64,000 nucleotides of DNA from Dyadobacter sp. SG02 (GTDB lineage: Bacteria; Bacteroidota; Bacteroidia; Cytophagales; Spirosomataceae), in contig NZ_FNYL01000020.1 of assembly GCF_900109045.1 (NCBI RefSeq), forward strand, positions 62,001 through 126,000, given 5' to 3'. Of this stretch, positions 17,316 to 25,815 are shown piece by piece. The position numbers and the translations under genes were made by a program. The notes under the pieces were generated by a model. The model saw nothing but the letters and a program-made list of their open reading frames with translations, was not told the origin of the DNA and ran no database searches. How positions within the stretch are numbered: position 1 is the stretch's first letter; each line of letters begins with the position of its first letter.

Positions 17316-17861
17316 TCAAATCTCGCCGGCGGGGGTAACTGCTGGAAAATCCTTGTCAGGATTCGATACGTTGTTCATAAAGTTTGTTAAAGAATACATC
17401 GCTACCAGGCCGACAATTTCGATGATGTTTTCGTCTGTATAACCTGCATCGTGAACGGCCGCTAAATCGGCGTCAGTAATATTTCCGCGCGTCTGGATCA
17501 CTTTGCGTGCAAACTGCACGGCAGCATCGCGTTTTGAATCGTTTGCGTGACCTTTTCGGGCGAGAATGATTTCATCGGCATCGAGTTTGGCCATATGCTT
17601 TGCCGTATAACTGTGCACGGTCAGGCAATAATTACAACCATTGACTTCGGAGACTACAAGACCGATGCTATCGCGAGTCTTTACATCCAGCGCTTTGCTC
17701 ATGGCCCCGAATAGCTGAGCCCACGCATTGAACGCAATAGGGCTAGCCGCGAAGGTTGCCATCATATTTGGGGTGAAGCCGATGTTTTTGGTGAACATAT
17801 CCAGAGTCGGTTTTGATTCAGCTGGAACGGCTTCGGGCTTAAGTGCTTCAATTCTAGGCAT
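17316..17861 (-). CDS. AhpD-like carboxymuconolactone decarboxylase family protein
   Basis: A 181-residue all-alpha protein of the CMD/AhpD superfamily. It carries the redox motif CNYCLTVHS (CxxC followed by His three residues later) near residues 82-90, the AhpD-type active site. MPRIEALKPEAVPAESKP at the start and FTPNMMATFAASP are typical of the peroxidase-related subgroup. It probably acts as a thiol-dependent peroxidase or its partner. It lies 111 bases before the MDR gene and 29 bases after the nitroreductase gene in the same operon. Confidence 0.9.
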   Translation of the reverse strand: MPRIEALKPEAVPAESKPTLDMFTKNIGFTPNMMATFAASPIAFNAWAQLFGAMSKALDVKTRDSIGLVVSEVNGCNYCLTVHSYTAKHMAKLDADEIILARKGHANDSKRDAAVQFARKVIQTRGNITDADLAAVHDAGYTDENIIEIVGLVAMYSLTNFMNNVSNPDKDFPAVTPAGEI

Positions 17862-17890
17862 TATAGAGGCTTTATGTTTGTTTAAAATAA

Positions 17891-18508
17891 CTATACTAAA
17901 TCGAGTACTTCTTCGACCGGCCGGCGGGGCTTCTGCTTCCAGTTGCCGGGGCGCTCAGGCCCTACCGACAATAGCATAACCGGTACTTCGTCGTCCGCAA
18001 GTCCGAATTCACTGGCTACCGCATCAAAATCAAATCCAATCATAGGCGTAGATCCCATGCCGAGTGACCGAGCCGCATAGATTATCGCCGCTGCGCCAAA
18101 CGTCGCAGTGCGTACGGCTTCGTCACGGCGGCGCTGAGGATATGCCATATATAGATCACGGGCGGGAATTTCCCATTCCGGTACCATATTTGCCGGCATG
18201 ACACCCGCTTCAACTAATGGCGCAAGCCGGTTCGGTATTACGCTGGTATCAACCAATTGGCCGATAACGATAAAGGTGACGGCAGCGTCCGTAATCGCAG
18301 GTTGATTCCAGGCAATCGGACGTAACCTGGCTTTTGATTCGGGAGTGCGCACAGCGATGAAACGCCAGTTTTGTAAATGAAATGATGTGGGTGCAGCGGT
18401 GCCAATTTGCACTAGCTCACGGATTTGGTCGTCACTCAGAGTGGCTGTTGTGTCGTAATATTTGGACGCACTCCGACTTAGAATGGTTTCAATGACAGCG
18501 TTAGTCAT
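17891..18508 (-). CDS. Nitroreductase family protein
   Basis: A 205-residue FMN-dependent nitroreductase-fold protein. The FMN phosphate-binding start SRSASKYYDTTATLSDDQ is followed by GTAAPTSFHLQNWRFIAV, and a C-terminal DDEVPVMLLSVGPERP strand contributes to the dimer interface. These NAD(P)H enzymes reduce nitro groups, quinones or enones. As the first gene of the operon it is divergent from the MocR regulator at 18,609; the 100-base gap holds an inverted repeat. Confidence 0.9.
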   Translation of the reverse strand: MTNAVIETILSRSASKYYDTTATLSDDQIRELVQIGTAAPTSFHLQNWRFIAVRTPESKARLRPIAWNQPAITDAAVTFIVIGQLVDTSVIPNRLAPLVEAGVMPANMVPEWEIPARDLYMAYPQRRRDEAVRTATFGAAAIIYAARSLGMGSTPMIGFDFDAVASEFGLADDEVPVMLLSVGPERPGNWKQKPRRPVEEVLDLV

Positions 18509-18560
18509 AATTCAAATAAGGTTTGTATGATTTTTAATCTCGGGCTAAAATTAGAAGGCG

Positions 18561-18585
18561 TTTTGGTTACCTTTACGGGCCAAAA
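18561..18585. promoter_or_regulatory. Candidate operator for the MocR regulator
   Basis: TTTTGG at 18,561-18,566 and CCAAAA at 18,580-18,585 form an inverted repeat in the divergent gap between the nitroreductase operon and the MocR gene. MocR/PdxR-type regulators usually bind in such a gap. The arms are short, so this is a candidate only. Confidence 0.4.
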
Positions 18586-18608
18586 TTAAAATACTAACGG
18601 GTCCAGAT

Positions 18609-20117
18609 ATGATAAAAAAATTGCTAGAAATTTCGTTTCGAAAAGATGGAGAGCACAGTCCTTTATACCAGCAATTAGAATCACAAATTATTCAGTTGAT
18701 TTGTCGCGGCATCTTGAAACCCGGACAGGCACTACCTTCTTCACGCTCGTTGGCACAGAGCCTGCAACTGAACCGTAAGACGGTGGTTGCGACCTATGAA
18801 GAACTGAATGCGCAGGGATGGGTTGAAACCCGCGAAAGAAGTGGCGTGTATGTTTCCAGTCACCTGCCAGATACTTCTGCACGTACCATCGAAGAAAACA
18901 GTAAAAAGCTGATCCGTAGCCAGCAACCAGGTTACCACCAGATTTTAAAACATCCCGCTGATGTCATTGCCGGAACAGATCGAAGTATGGATGTCAATAC
19001 CACGGGGACCCGGCAGCATCTTTATAAAATCGATGACGGTTTTCCTGATGCCAGAATTGCACCTATCGAGCAACTCGTGAGAGAATACCGAAGGCTGGGG
19101 AAAAGCCGGTTTACAAATCAATTTCTCATGTATGGTCCCGAGCACGGCTCTTACAGGCTTAGGGTCGAACTTGCTAAATTTCTAAATCGAACCCGGGGTA
19201 TGCAAATCACCGAAAAGGAAGTACTGATTACCAAAGGGACGCAAATGGCCATCTATCTGGCTGCTCAGCTACTGATTAGTCCCGGGGATACTGTATTTGT
19301 GCCGGAGCCAGGCTATTTCGATGCGAATCGGACTTTTCAGCTGGCGGGAGGTGATCTGGTTTTCATACCGGTAGATAAAGATGGGATGGACGTAGACATG
19401 ATTGAACAATTTTGCAAACGGAAGGTGCCAAAGCTGATTTATATTATTCCACACCACCACCGTCCGACGACTGTGACGATGAGTGCTGAACGGCGCATGC
19501 GGCTCATGAACCTGGCCTGCAAGTACGGATTCGCGTTACTCGAAGATGATTACGATTTTGATTACCATTTTGCCAGCAATCCTCTTTTGCCCTTGGCTAC
19601 CCTTGATGCTGCGGCGCATATCATTTATGTAGGCTCCTTTTGCAAAAGCATCGCACCAGGTATCCGAATCGGGTTTATGGTTGCACCGGAAGCGGTAATT
19701 AATGAATCCGCGACAATCCGTAAATTAATCGACCGACAGGGTGAACAACTGCTGGAAGAGGCGACGGCCGAACTTTTGAGTAACGGTGAAATTTCACGGC
19801 ACATTAAAAAATCGTACAAAATCTACCAGGGCCGCCTGGATAATACTTGCCGTCTGCTTTCCGAGCGCCTGGAAGAATATTTAACCTTTGAGCGGCCAGA
19901 CGGTGGGTTGGCAATCTGGGCTAACTACCGAAAGAATATAAGTGCCAGTATGGTCGCTTCGAAAGCATTAAAATTAGGATTACAGATTAGCGATGGCCGC
20001 AATTACTTTTTCCAACCTAATAATACCATGTCGGATAGCTTCGTACGGATAGGCTACTGCTCCATGGATGAGGCTGAAATGGCGCAGGCAATTGACATAT
20101 GGAGCAGATCAATTTAG
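18609..20117 (+). CDS. MocR/PdxR-type regulator (GntR HTH fused to aminotransferase-like domain)
   Basis: A 502-residue protein with an N-terminal GntR winged helix (residues 10-80: LYQQLESQIIQLICRGILKP, LPSSRSLAQSLQLNRKTVVA). A type I aminotransferase-like domain follows, with the PLP-binding lysine in VGSFCKSIAPGIRIGF near residue 345 and the cofactor Asp in LEDDYDFDYH near 320. MocR proteins use PLP, or a PLP adduct, as effector. Divergence from the nitroreductase operon suggests it controls that operon. Its stop overlaps the end of the convergent SnoaL-like gene by four bases. Confidence 0.92.
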   Translation: MIKKLLEISFRKDGEHSPLYQQLESQIIQLICRGILKPGQALPSSRSLAQSLQLNRKTVVATYEELNAQGWVETRERSGVYVSSHLPDTSARTIEENSKKLIRSQQPGYHQILKHPADVIAGTDRSMDVNTTGTRQHLYKIDDGFPDARIAPIEQLVREYRRLGKSRFTNQFLMYGPEHGSYRLRVELAKFLNRTRGMQITEKEVLITKGTQMAIYLAAQLLISPGDTVFVPEPGYFDANRTFQLAGGDLVFIPVDKDGMDVDMIEQFCKRKVPKLIYIIPHHHRPTTVTMSAERRMRLMNLACKYGFALLEDDYDFDYHFASNPLLPLATLDAAAHIIYVGSFCKSIAPGIRIGFMVAPEAVINESATIRKLIDRQGEQLLEEATAELLSNGEISRHIKKSYKIYQGRLDNTCRLLSERLEEYLTFERPDGGLAIWANYRKNISASMVASKALKLGLQISDGRNYFFQPNNTMSDSFVRIGYCSMDEAEMAQAIDIWSRSI

Positions 20118-20494
20118 GATTTGAAATATTGTTCCTCTACAATTTTGCCGTTTTCCCAAACGGATCGAAGTATTTCGTGCCAAAAAATTTTACTTCCATC
20201 CTTCATGTCAAAGTCAAAAGTAAATTCAGCGAATGAGATGTTGCCATTTAAAGAAGTGTGATGCATAGTGATACCATTTACAGCAGCAATGGCGCCGGCA
20301 AAACCTTGCATTTTTGCGAGCATCTCTGACTTTCCGTTGGTCACTGTGCCATCAAAATCAATGGTTCTAACGTTCGGGGCGAAAAATTTTTCTGTTGCTT
20401 CTACGATTTGACCTTTTTTGACCATATCGTTTTTTGCTGATAAAATTTCATTGAGTGATTGTTCCATTGTTATAATCTTAGATTTGTCTGTCAT
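20114..20494 (-). CDS. SnoaL-like (NTF2 fold) polyketide-cyclase family protein
   Basis: A protein of about 117-126 residues with the NTF2-like cone fold. It has a helical start (SLNEILSAKNDMVKKGQIVE), then FFAPNVRTIDFDGTVTNGKS and a closing WHEILRSVWENGKIVEEQYF. Starts at 20,494 or 20,467 are both possible. The family includes cyclases, isomerases and many proteins of unknown role binding small hydrophobic ligands. It overlaps the end of the MocR gene tail to tail and lies downstream of a Crp-like regulator on the same strand. Confidence 0.8.
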   Translation of the reverse strand: MTDKSKIITMEQSLNEILSAKNDMVKKGQIVEATEKFFAPNVRTIDFDGTVTNGKSEMLAKMQGFAGAIAAVNGITMHHTSLNGNISFAEFTFDFDMKDGSKIFWHEILRSVWENGKIVEEQYFKS

Positions 20495-20568
20495 TATTGA
20501 CATTGCAAAACTCAGATTATCCAAAGGCAAAAAAAATGAAGCAGATCAAGAAAAAAGGTTGATGTAGT

Positions 20569-21165
20569 TCAACTTTTCGCCCTAGCCCTCTTGTTTCTGA
20601 TTCGTGAGAGGAACTCCGTCGACATCCCCAGATAGGACGCTAATGCATATTGAGGTACGCGGTTGGCAAAGTTCGGGAAGTTCAAGGAAAAATTTTCGTA
20701 CCGGGCTTCGGCATCATGAGTAAGGTTGAAAAGTATTCTTCGATGTTCAAATGCGAGCCCCTTCTCAGCTATGATTCTAAAAAACGTTTCGAACTTGTGG
20801 CTGTTTTTTTTCAGCTCCTGCTCTTTTTCATATTCAATTTGTAAGATAGTGCTATCTTCTAATGCAACTATAAAAAGGGTTGCCGGGTGCTGATATATGT
20901 AACTGTTGAAATCAGACGCCCACCAATTTTCGATGGCAAATTGAAGGGTGTGATCCTGCCCTTCATTGGTTATAGCATACGTTCTGAACGCTCCTTTTAC
21001 AACAAATGATCTATGCTTGTTCGTAAAGTTAGGTTGCACGATAAATTGTCTCTTTTTTACTTTAACTTCTTCAAAGGCGGTCGCAAACTGCTGAGCTTCA
21101 TCATCTTCTAACGATACAAAATTTTGCACGTAATTTATCAGTTGAGTTTTACTATTCGGTTGCAT
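20569..21165 (-). CDS. Crp/Fnr family transcriptional regulator
   Basis: About 198 residues from the ATG at 21,165 (an earlier in-frame start at 21,198 is less likely). There is a cyclic-nucleotide-binding-type beta barrel (VKVKKRQFIVQPNFTNKHRS then FVVKGAFRTYAITNEGQDHT) and a C-terminal winged helix, VPQYALASYLGMSTEFLSRI. The barrel lacks the classical cAMP-phosphate-binding RSA motif, as usual in this Bacteroidota clade. It probably controls the adjacent SnoaL-like gene. Confidence 0.88.
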   Translation of the reverse strand: MQPNSKTQLINYVQNFVSLEDDEAQQFATAFEEVKVKKRQFIVQPNFTNKHRSFVVKGAFRTYAITNEGQDHTLQFAIENWWASDFNSYIYQHPATLFIVALEDSTILQIEYEKEQELKKNSHKFETFFRIIAEKGLAFEHRRILFNLTHDAEARYENFSLNFPNFANRVPQYALASYLGMSTEFLSRIRNKRARAKS

Positions 21166-21198
21166 GAACTCTTGATGTTTGGCATGGATTGCAGACAA

Positions 21199-21772
21199 AT
21201 GGTGCTTTCGATATCTATAAAACTACACCCGGCTACACTGCTCTTGTCGATACTAGAATAGGTGCGCCATTGTAAAAGTGCATTTTTTCATCCCCACAAA
21301 TATACGGTTCAACCGGTTTAAACAGAAAATAGCGTCTCCTACGCCTACTGGTTACCGTTAGTTACTTTTATAAGCTTTCTAGTTGCTCCAGGTTACTAGT
21401 CATTGCCTTATAACAGTGAAACTCATTCAATCAAATCTGGACCCTTTACTATTTTGAATTTGGCCCATAACCATAGCCAAATTTCAATTTAACTTTACGT
21501 CCAGCTTACGGTTATCGGACACGAAATGCAGTTTCATAGATCCTACGTGGTATCTCATGCCCTTTTTCGATAACTGCTCGGTGAAAAGAAAAGAAATGTT
21601 TGTGGTCGATCCGAAACAAAAAAGGTAGTCAGACTGAGTCGAATTATTGCCAGTTCCATTGACTAGCTTCAAACATTAGAATCATGCGAAAGGCGGGTTT
21701 AAAAACATTCGAGTATGTCAGCGGTCTTTCACCTTATTGGTGTTTGCTGATCTGCGGAAGAGGAGGTGTATT
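21199..21772. other. Intergenic stretch with a possible short coding relic
   Basis: About 575 bases. A 62-codon minus-strand frame at 21,484-21,672 with a TTG start (DYLFCFGSTTNIS, then RYHVGSMKLHFVSDNRKLDV) looks protein-like and may be the end of a lost gene. A GGTTACC heptamer near 21,352 faintly resembles the attachment-like arms but has no partner or core. The region directly before 21,773 carries the ribosome binding site of the next gene. Confidence 0.35.
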
Positions 21773-22690
21773 ATGAAAGCGATCATTCTAACGGATCAAG
21801 CGGCCGAAATGGCCGGAATGAAGCTGGCCGAGCGGCCGGAGCCGCAGGCGGGCATCAACGATGTAGTCGTTCAGGTTTATGCAGCGGCAATGACAGGAGA
21901 TGAGGCTAGTTGGCCCTCGACTTGGGTTGACCGGGCGGGTCGTGACAGGACATCCTCTGTACCTGGTCATGAGCTGGCTGGCGTGGTTACGGCCCTGGGC
22001 TATGGAACAACAGGGTTATCGTTAGGACAACGGGTGTTTGGGCTCACAGACTGGACTCGTGACGGCACCCTGGCTGAGTACGTGGCGGTCGAGGCGCGTA
22101 ATCTTGCGCCGCTCCCGGGAGATGTTGACTTTACGGTCGGCGCGGCTTTGGTCATGCCGGGTTTGACTGCATGGCAGGGGTTGTTCGAGCATGGCCGCCT
22201 TCGTGCCGGCCAGACTGTGCTTGTGCATGGTGCGGCCGGAATAGTCGGTTCAATGGCGGTCCAGCTTGCACGGCAGGCCGGTGCCTACGTTATCGGAACC
22301 GGGCGTGCTTTTCATCGGCAGACGGCGCTGGACTTTGGGGCGCATGATTTTTTCGACTTGGAGAACAATCTCCTGGAAGATATCAGTGAAGTCGATTTAG
22401 TTTTCGATGTTTTCGCCGGTGAAATCGCCAAGCGATCTCTGGGCGTGGTTCGGGCCGGCGGAAGGCTGGTCACCATCGCCGGGCCGATCGATGCAACTGC
22501 AGCCAACACGCTGGTGATCGACTTCGTTGTCGAACCCGATCGTGGACAGCTTACCGAACTAATCAGGCAGGTGCGGGATGGGCGTTTGAGAACGCATATC
22601 GGCAATGTCGTCACCCTTAACGACGCGGTTGCGGCCTTCAATCCGGCGATGCGAATCAACGGGAAGACAATTATACGCGTTCGTCCGTGA
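21773..22690 (+). CDS. NADP-dependent MDR oxidoreductase, paralogue of 16,287-17,204
   Basis: I place the start at 21,773, where AGGAGGTGTATT precedes ATG; this gives 305 residues, exactly the length of the paralogue, and drops 12 upstream residues. It shares PGHELAGVVTALGYGTTGLS, LVMPGLTAWQG, VHGAAGIVGSMAVQLAR and a C-terminal GKTII(R)VRP. It is a zinc-free, quinone-reductase-like MDR. High wobble GC against AT-rich flanks again suggests horizontal acquisition. It heads a series of redox-stress genes on the plus strand. Confidence 0.9.
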   Translation: MKAIILTDQAAEMAGMKLAERPEPQAGINDVVVQVYAAAMTGDEASWPSTWVDRAGRDRTSSVPGHELAGVVTALGYGTTGLSLGQRVFGLTDWTRDGTLAEYVAVEARNLAPLPGDVDFTVGAALVMPGLTAWQGLFEHGRLRAGQTVLVHGAAGIVGSMAVQLARQAGAYVIGTGRAFHRQTALDFGAHDFFDLENNLLEDISEVDLVFDVFAGEIAKRSLGVVRAGGRLVTIAGPIDATAANTLVIDFVVEPDRGQLTELIRQVRDGRLRTHIGNVVTLNDAVAAFNPAMRINGKTIIRVRP

Positions 22691-22960
22691 CCATCGGGGA
22701 CGGCCGGTGAATTCTTCCAGATCCGTCAACTGGCGGTTAATAATGGATTTATACATGGTGCGGAGATTCTTGATTCCAAATCATGGTTTATGGATGCTAT
22801 TTGGACTGCGGTTTAAGCACAAGCGACTTAAAGAATTTCGATTTCGGTGGGGGATGTTTCTGATATCACCCGCACTCGGATCTCGTGGCGTGCGTATATA
22901 TGATCACGTTAGATTCGCTCCGGTATTCTTGATTTATCTCATAATTCCTTAAAAAGTAAA

Positions 22961-23254
22961 ATGGAAACAATCGTATTACACGAGCACAATAATGGAATGA
23001 CCTTTTTTTCAATGGAAGTCGATGGGCATGAAGTAGGCAGAATGATGATTAACATTAATTCCGGCACATTGAGAGCTGGTCATACTGGTATCGATCTTTC
23101 TCGGCAGCATAAGGGATACGGTAAAAAATTGGTCGATAAGATGGCTGAATATGCACGCGAAAACGGACTGAAAGTAATACCAGACTGTGGCTTCGTTAAC
23201 ATGATGTTCAGCAAGCATCCTGAGCTCTACGGCGATATACGTGGTACGAGATAA
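22961..23254 (+). CDS. Small GNAT-type N-acetyltransferase (COG2388/YjdJ-like)
   Basis: A 97-residue single-domain GNAT of the short YjdJ type. The acetyl-CoA loop region is SRQHKGYGKKLVDKMAEYAR (residues 46-65), followed by the family signature VIPDCGFVNMMFSKHPEL. Length is normal for this family (about 90-100). The acetylation target is unknown. The preceding 270 bases hold nothing recognisable. Confidence 0.85.
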   Translation: METIVLHEHNNGMTFFSMEVDGHEVGRMMININSGTLRAGHTGIDLSRQHKGYGKKLVDKMAEYARENGLKVIPDCGFVNMMFSKHPELYGDIRGTR

Positions 23255-23306
23255 CTATGGAAGAGAACAAAATTTTTACACCAGAACTTTTCAATAACAT
23301 AATTCT

Positions 23307-23837
23307 ATGACCGGTTTCACACTACCTACGAAGAATGATGTCTCAGCGGAGAATCAGGAAATTTTTTCTAAGCTGCATAAAGTCTACGGTATGGTACCCA
23401 ATATATTTGCTGCTTTTGCAAGCAGTGAAAATGGCCTTGCAAACTATTTTAATTTTGTAAACCAGAAGAATTCCCTAACCGAAAAAGAGAAAGAGGTTGT
23501 CAATCTCGTTGTAAGCCAGGTCAATGAATGTCCTTATTGTATTAGCTTCCATTCAGAGATCGCCAGGCGGATTGGCTTTACCAGTGACGAGATACTGAGT
23601 ATCCGCTCAATGGACATGCAGTTCGATAGAAGGTTGAGAGCAGTGGGTAGACTTGCTCAAAACATCGTGATGACCAAGGGACGTATCATAGGCGACATAC
23701 TCGAAGACTTCTACGAAGCTGGTTACAACCAAGGGCACGTCGTTGACGTGGTATTGGCTGTCGGCAACATCATAACGCTGAATCTGTTGTATGCGATTAC
23801 GGATATACCCATTGACTGGCCTATAACGACAGTGTAA
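23307..23837 (+). CDS. AhpD-like carboxymuconolactone decarboxylase family protein
   Basis: A 176-residue all-alpha protein with the redox motif CPYCISFHS near residues 75-83, the AhpD-type CxxC...H site. It is a distant paralogue of the protein at 17,316-17,861, with a similar start (KLHKVYGMVPNIFAAFAS). It probably works as a thiol-dependent peroxidase component. It is followed after 85 bases by an OsmC-family gene, another organic-hydroperoxide function. Confidence 0.9.
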   Translation: MTGFTLPTKNDVSAENQEIFSKLHKVYGMVPNIFAAFASSENGLANYFNFVNQKNSLTEKEKEVVNLVVSQVNECPYCISFHSEIARRIGFTSDEILSIRSMDMQFDRRLRAVGRLAQNIVMTKGRIIGDILEDFYEAGYNQGHVVDVVLAVGNIITLNLLYAITDIPIDWPITTV

Positions 23838-23922
23838 ACAGAAGCAAATTTGTTGGCACAACGAAGCTGCTATACTTCGGTGCGGACCACTGGTAAAAAT
23901 CCACCACTAATAAAGTATAATC

Positions 23923-24438
23923 ATGATACGCAATAAAGAAACTATCCGCCTATTTGCTAAAGACATAACGGGGGATATAATAAAGGACCGGCAAGAAGTA
24001 GTCGTCAATTTGCGCACGGGTCCGTTAATAATGGATGAGCCATCCTTTAACGGAGGAAAGGACCTTGGACCGGACCCTTTTAGCGCAATACTCTCAGGGC
24101 TCGTAACATGTACACTTACAACCCTTCGGATGTATATCAGAAGGAAGGAGTGGGATATTTTTGATATTCACGTCTCTATCAACATGCAACAAAGCCGCGA
24201 GCCATTCCGAACTCAGATATTTCGTACCATATTCTTTGGCCAACCGGTCACTGAGCAACAGAGAGAACGGTTGTTGTACATCGCTAAAAATTGCCCGGTT
24301 GCGAGATTATTGCAGGGAGAAATTTTGATCGACACCGACTTATCAGATCAGAAGAACACTCGTGCTGGTCTTGGCACATATCCACAGGTTGATCATGAAG
24401 CTACTGCCGTCATCCAGGACTATCCTGAACAGCTGTAA
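23923..24438 (+). CDS. OsmC family protein
   Basis: A 171-residue OsmC/Ohr-fold protein. The first conserved Cys lies in a helix with SGLVTCTLTTLRMYIRRK (residues 59-76) and the second in CPVARLLQGE near 126. Both catalytic-type cysteines are present, as required for thiol peroxidase activity on organic hydroperoxides. GGKDLGPDPFSAIL is the usual substrate-loop motif. It belongs with the AhpD-like and MDR genes in a detoxification series. Confidence 0.9.
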   Translation: MIRNKETIRLFAKDITGDIIKDRQEVVVNLRTGPLIMDEPSFNGGKDLGPDPFSAILSGLVTCTLTTLRMYIRRKEWDIFDIHVSINMQQSREPFRTQIFRTIFFGQPVTEQQRERLLYIAKNCPVARLLQGEILIDTDLSDQKNTRAGLGTYPQVDHEATAVIQDYPEQL

Positions 24439-24520
24439 ATTCAAATGTTCGAAATCATGATCCGGCAGGGTGTATCGTCGGTAGAAAGATAGCCGGATCG
24501 GTTTCTTATCGGTCTCACCA

Positions 24521-24706
24521 ATGTTAAACAAAATAGTCATCTGCATGTTAATAATCGGGACTCTCTTGACTATGATAGTGCCCATATTACTTCCAATATT
24601 GCCTTTAAGGCGCTTGAAAGACTTCGGGGCTATCGGCGACGCATTTGGCGGAATCGCGAACCCGATAGCTCAAATTGTCGGGTTCGTTCTGCTTTATCGA
24701 GCTTGA
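24521..24706 (+). CDS. Small two-helix membrane protein
   Basis: Sixty-one residues with one long hydrophobic helix (IVICMLIIGTLLTMIVPILL) and a second near the C terminus (IAQIVGFVLLYRA), joined by a loop DFGAIGDAFGGIANPI. This loop, with GD-FGG and NP, recurs at the start of larger membrane proteins of unknown role in many bacteria, so this could be a truncated or stand-alone version. No ribosome binding site is obvious. Confidence 0.45.
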   Translation: MLNKIVICMLIIGTLLTMIVPILLPILPLRRLKDFGAIGDAFGGIANPIAQIVGFVLLYRA

Positions 24707-24707
24707 A

Positions 24708-24746
24708 TTTTTAAACTGGTCCCGTTCGTATGTTAAAACTGGCCCC
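24708..24746. repeat. Paired AAACTGGYCCC repeats, possible insertion-sequence end
   Basis: TTTAAACTGGTCCC at 24,710-24,723 and TTAAAACTGGCCCC at 24,733-24,746 are spaced about two helical turns apart. Repeated sites of this type occur at the termini of IS21-like elements. No transposase lies nearby, so this would be a solo end. Confidence 0.3.
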
Positions 24747-24794
24747 AGTACCTTACATATAAGGGCGTTACCTTTGATTTAAACTGAAAATCAA

Positions 24795-25238
24795 ATGAAC
24801 AATATTCTTGCGGTAGGCCAATTTTTACTACGATTAGCTCTTGGAGCCGGCTTTTTAATACCAGTAATGGACAGGTTAGGTTTATTGGGTCCCCCTGGCT
24901 CTGGTGCGTCATGGGGTGACTGGGAACATTTCGTCGACTATACCAATACGTTGATCCCTTTTGCAAGCCGGCAAATAGCCAATATCATGAGCATTTTCGC
25001 GACGGCTGGGGAGTTAGTATTTGGAATATTACTCGTTATCGGTTTCAGAATTAGAGAAGCCGGACTAGGCGCCGGTATCCTTACTCTTAGCTTCGGCCTT
25101 TGCATGGCTATTTTCGTAAGTATAAGCGCTCCATTCGGTTACCCGGTTTTCGTTTTTACTGGCGGATCACTGGTGTTATCGGGTCTGGATCGTCACGAGT
25201 GGAGCATTGACTACTACATCCAAAAGAGATCTTTGTAG
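24795..25238 (+). CDS. DoxX-like membrane protein
   Basis: A 147-residue protein with four predicted transmembrane helices: residues 5-25, 65-90, 95-112 and 118-135. A GWDWE-like loop (SWGDWEHFVDYTNTL) follows helix 1. The order of helices and loop fits the DoxX/DoxD family. DoxX proteins are linked with redox stress and often sit near OsmC or peroxidase genes, as here. The substrate is unknown. It ends 20 bases before the GNAT gene and probably shares its transcript. Confidence 0.75.
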   Translation: MNNILAVGQFLLRLALGAGFLIPVMDRLGLLGPPGSGASWGDWEHFVDYTNTLIPFASRQIANIMSIFATAGELVFGILLVIGFRIREAGLGAGILTLSFGLCMAIFVSISAPFGYPVFVFTGGSLVLSGLDRHEWSIDYYIQKRSL

Positions 25239-25258
25239 GTAGCATATCGATAATAAAT

Positions 25259-25690
25259 ATGGAATGCAGAAAAGCAGTCAGTAAAGCGGATATCGAATTT
25301 TGTAAAGAGGCAATCCTGGCATTTTGGCCGAACGTGGATTCACAGACGGTAGTTGATCAGGTTTTCTGGATGATTACGCAGGAAGGATATCAGCTGGTCT
25401 TTTTACCAGACGCGGATAGCAAGAAAGCTGGCGCGTTTATCGGCTACCGAAAGCAGACAATGTTGCGCACCGGCCCAATGATCTATATTGATGACCTGTT
25501 TACGTTCCCTGAATGCAGAAACCAGGGTTTTGCGAGCGCTTTACTAGATTACGTGACACGGTATGCCAGCGAAGAGGGCCTCGCCAGCATCCATCTCGAT
25601 AGCGGTTACAGCTTGCATACTGCACATCGATTATACCTAAATAAGGGATATTATCTTGCCTGTAACCACTTCGCCAAAGTCGTGAATTAA
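25259..25690 (+). CDS. GNAT family N-acetyltransferase
   Basis: A 143-residue intact GNAT. The acetyl-CoA-binding signature is CRNQGFASALLDYVTRYA (residues 82-99), followed by HLDSGYSLHTAHRLYLNKGY, the usual C-terminal strand-helix. It aligns with the broken copy at 15,247-15,504 over the whole first half. The acetyl acceptor is unknown. Confidence 0.9.
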   Translation: MECRKAVSKADIEFCKEAILAFWPNVDSQTVVDQVFWMITQEGYQLVFLPDADSKKAGAFIGYRKQTMLRTGPMIYIDDLFTFPECRNQGFASALLDYVTRYASEEGLASIHLDSGYSLHTAHRLYLNKGYYLACNHFAKVVN

Positions 25691-25815
25691 CTTGTCGCGA
25701 TAGCAAGAACCATAACTTATGCTGTCTGTTGGAAACTTTGTGATCAAAGTAATTAAGCAGCGATGGATCATTTGAAATTTTATAAATATATCCGCACATT
25801 ATATATTCAATAAAG

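Noticed and set aside
21340..21400. GGTTACC and GTTAC blocks resembling a fourth attachment-like copy
   Set aside because: Only one intact heptamer, wrong spacing, no core and no second pair.
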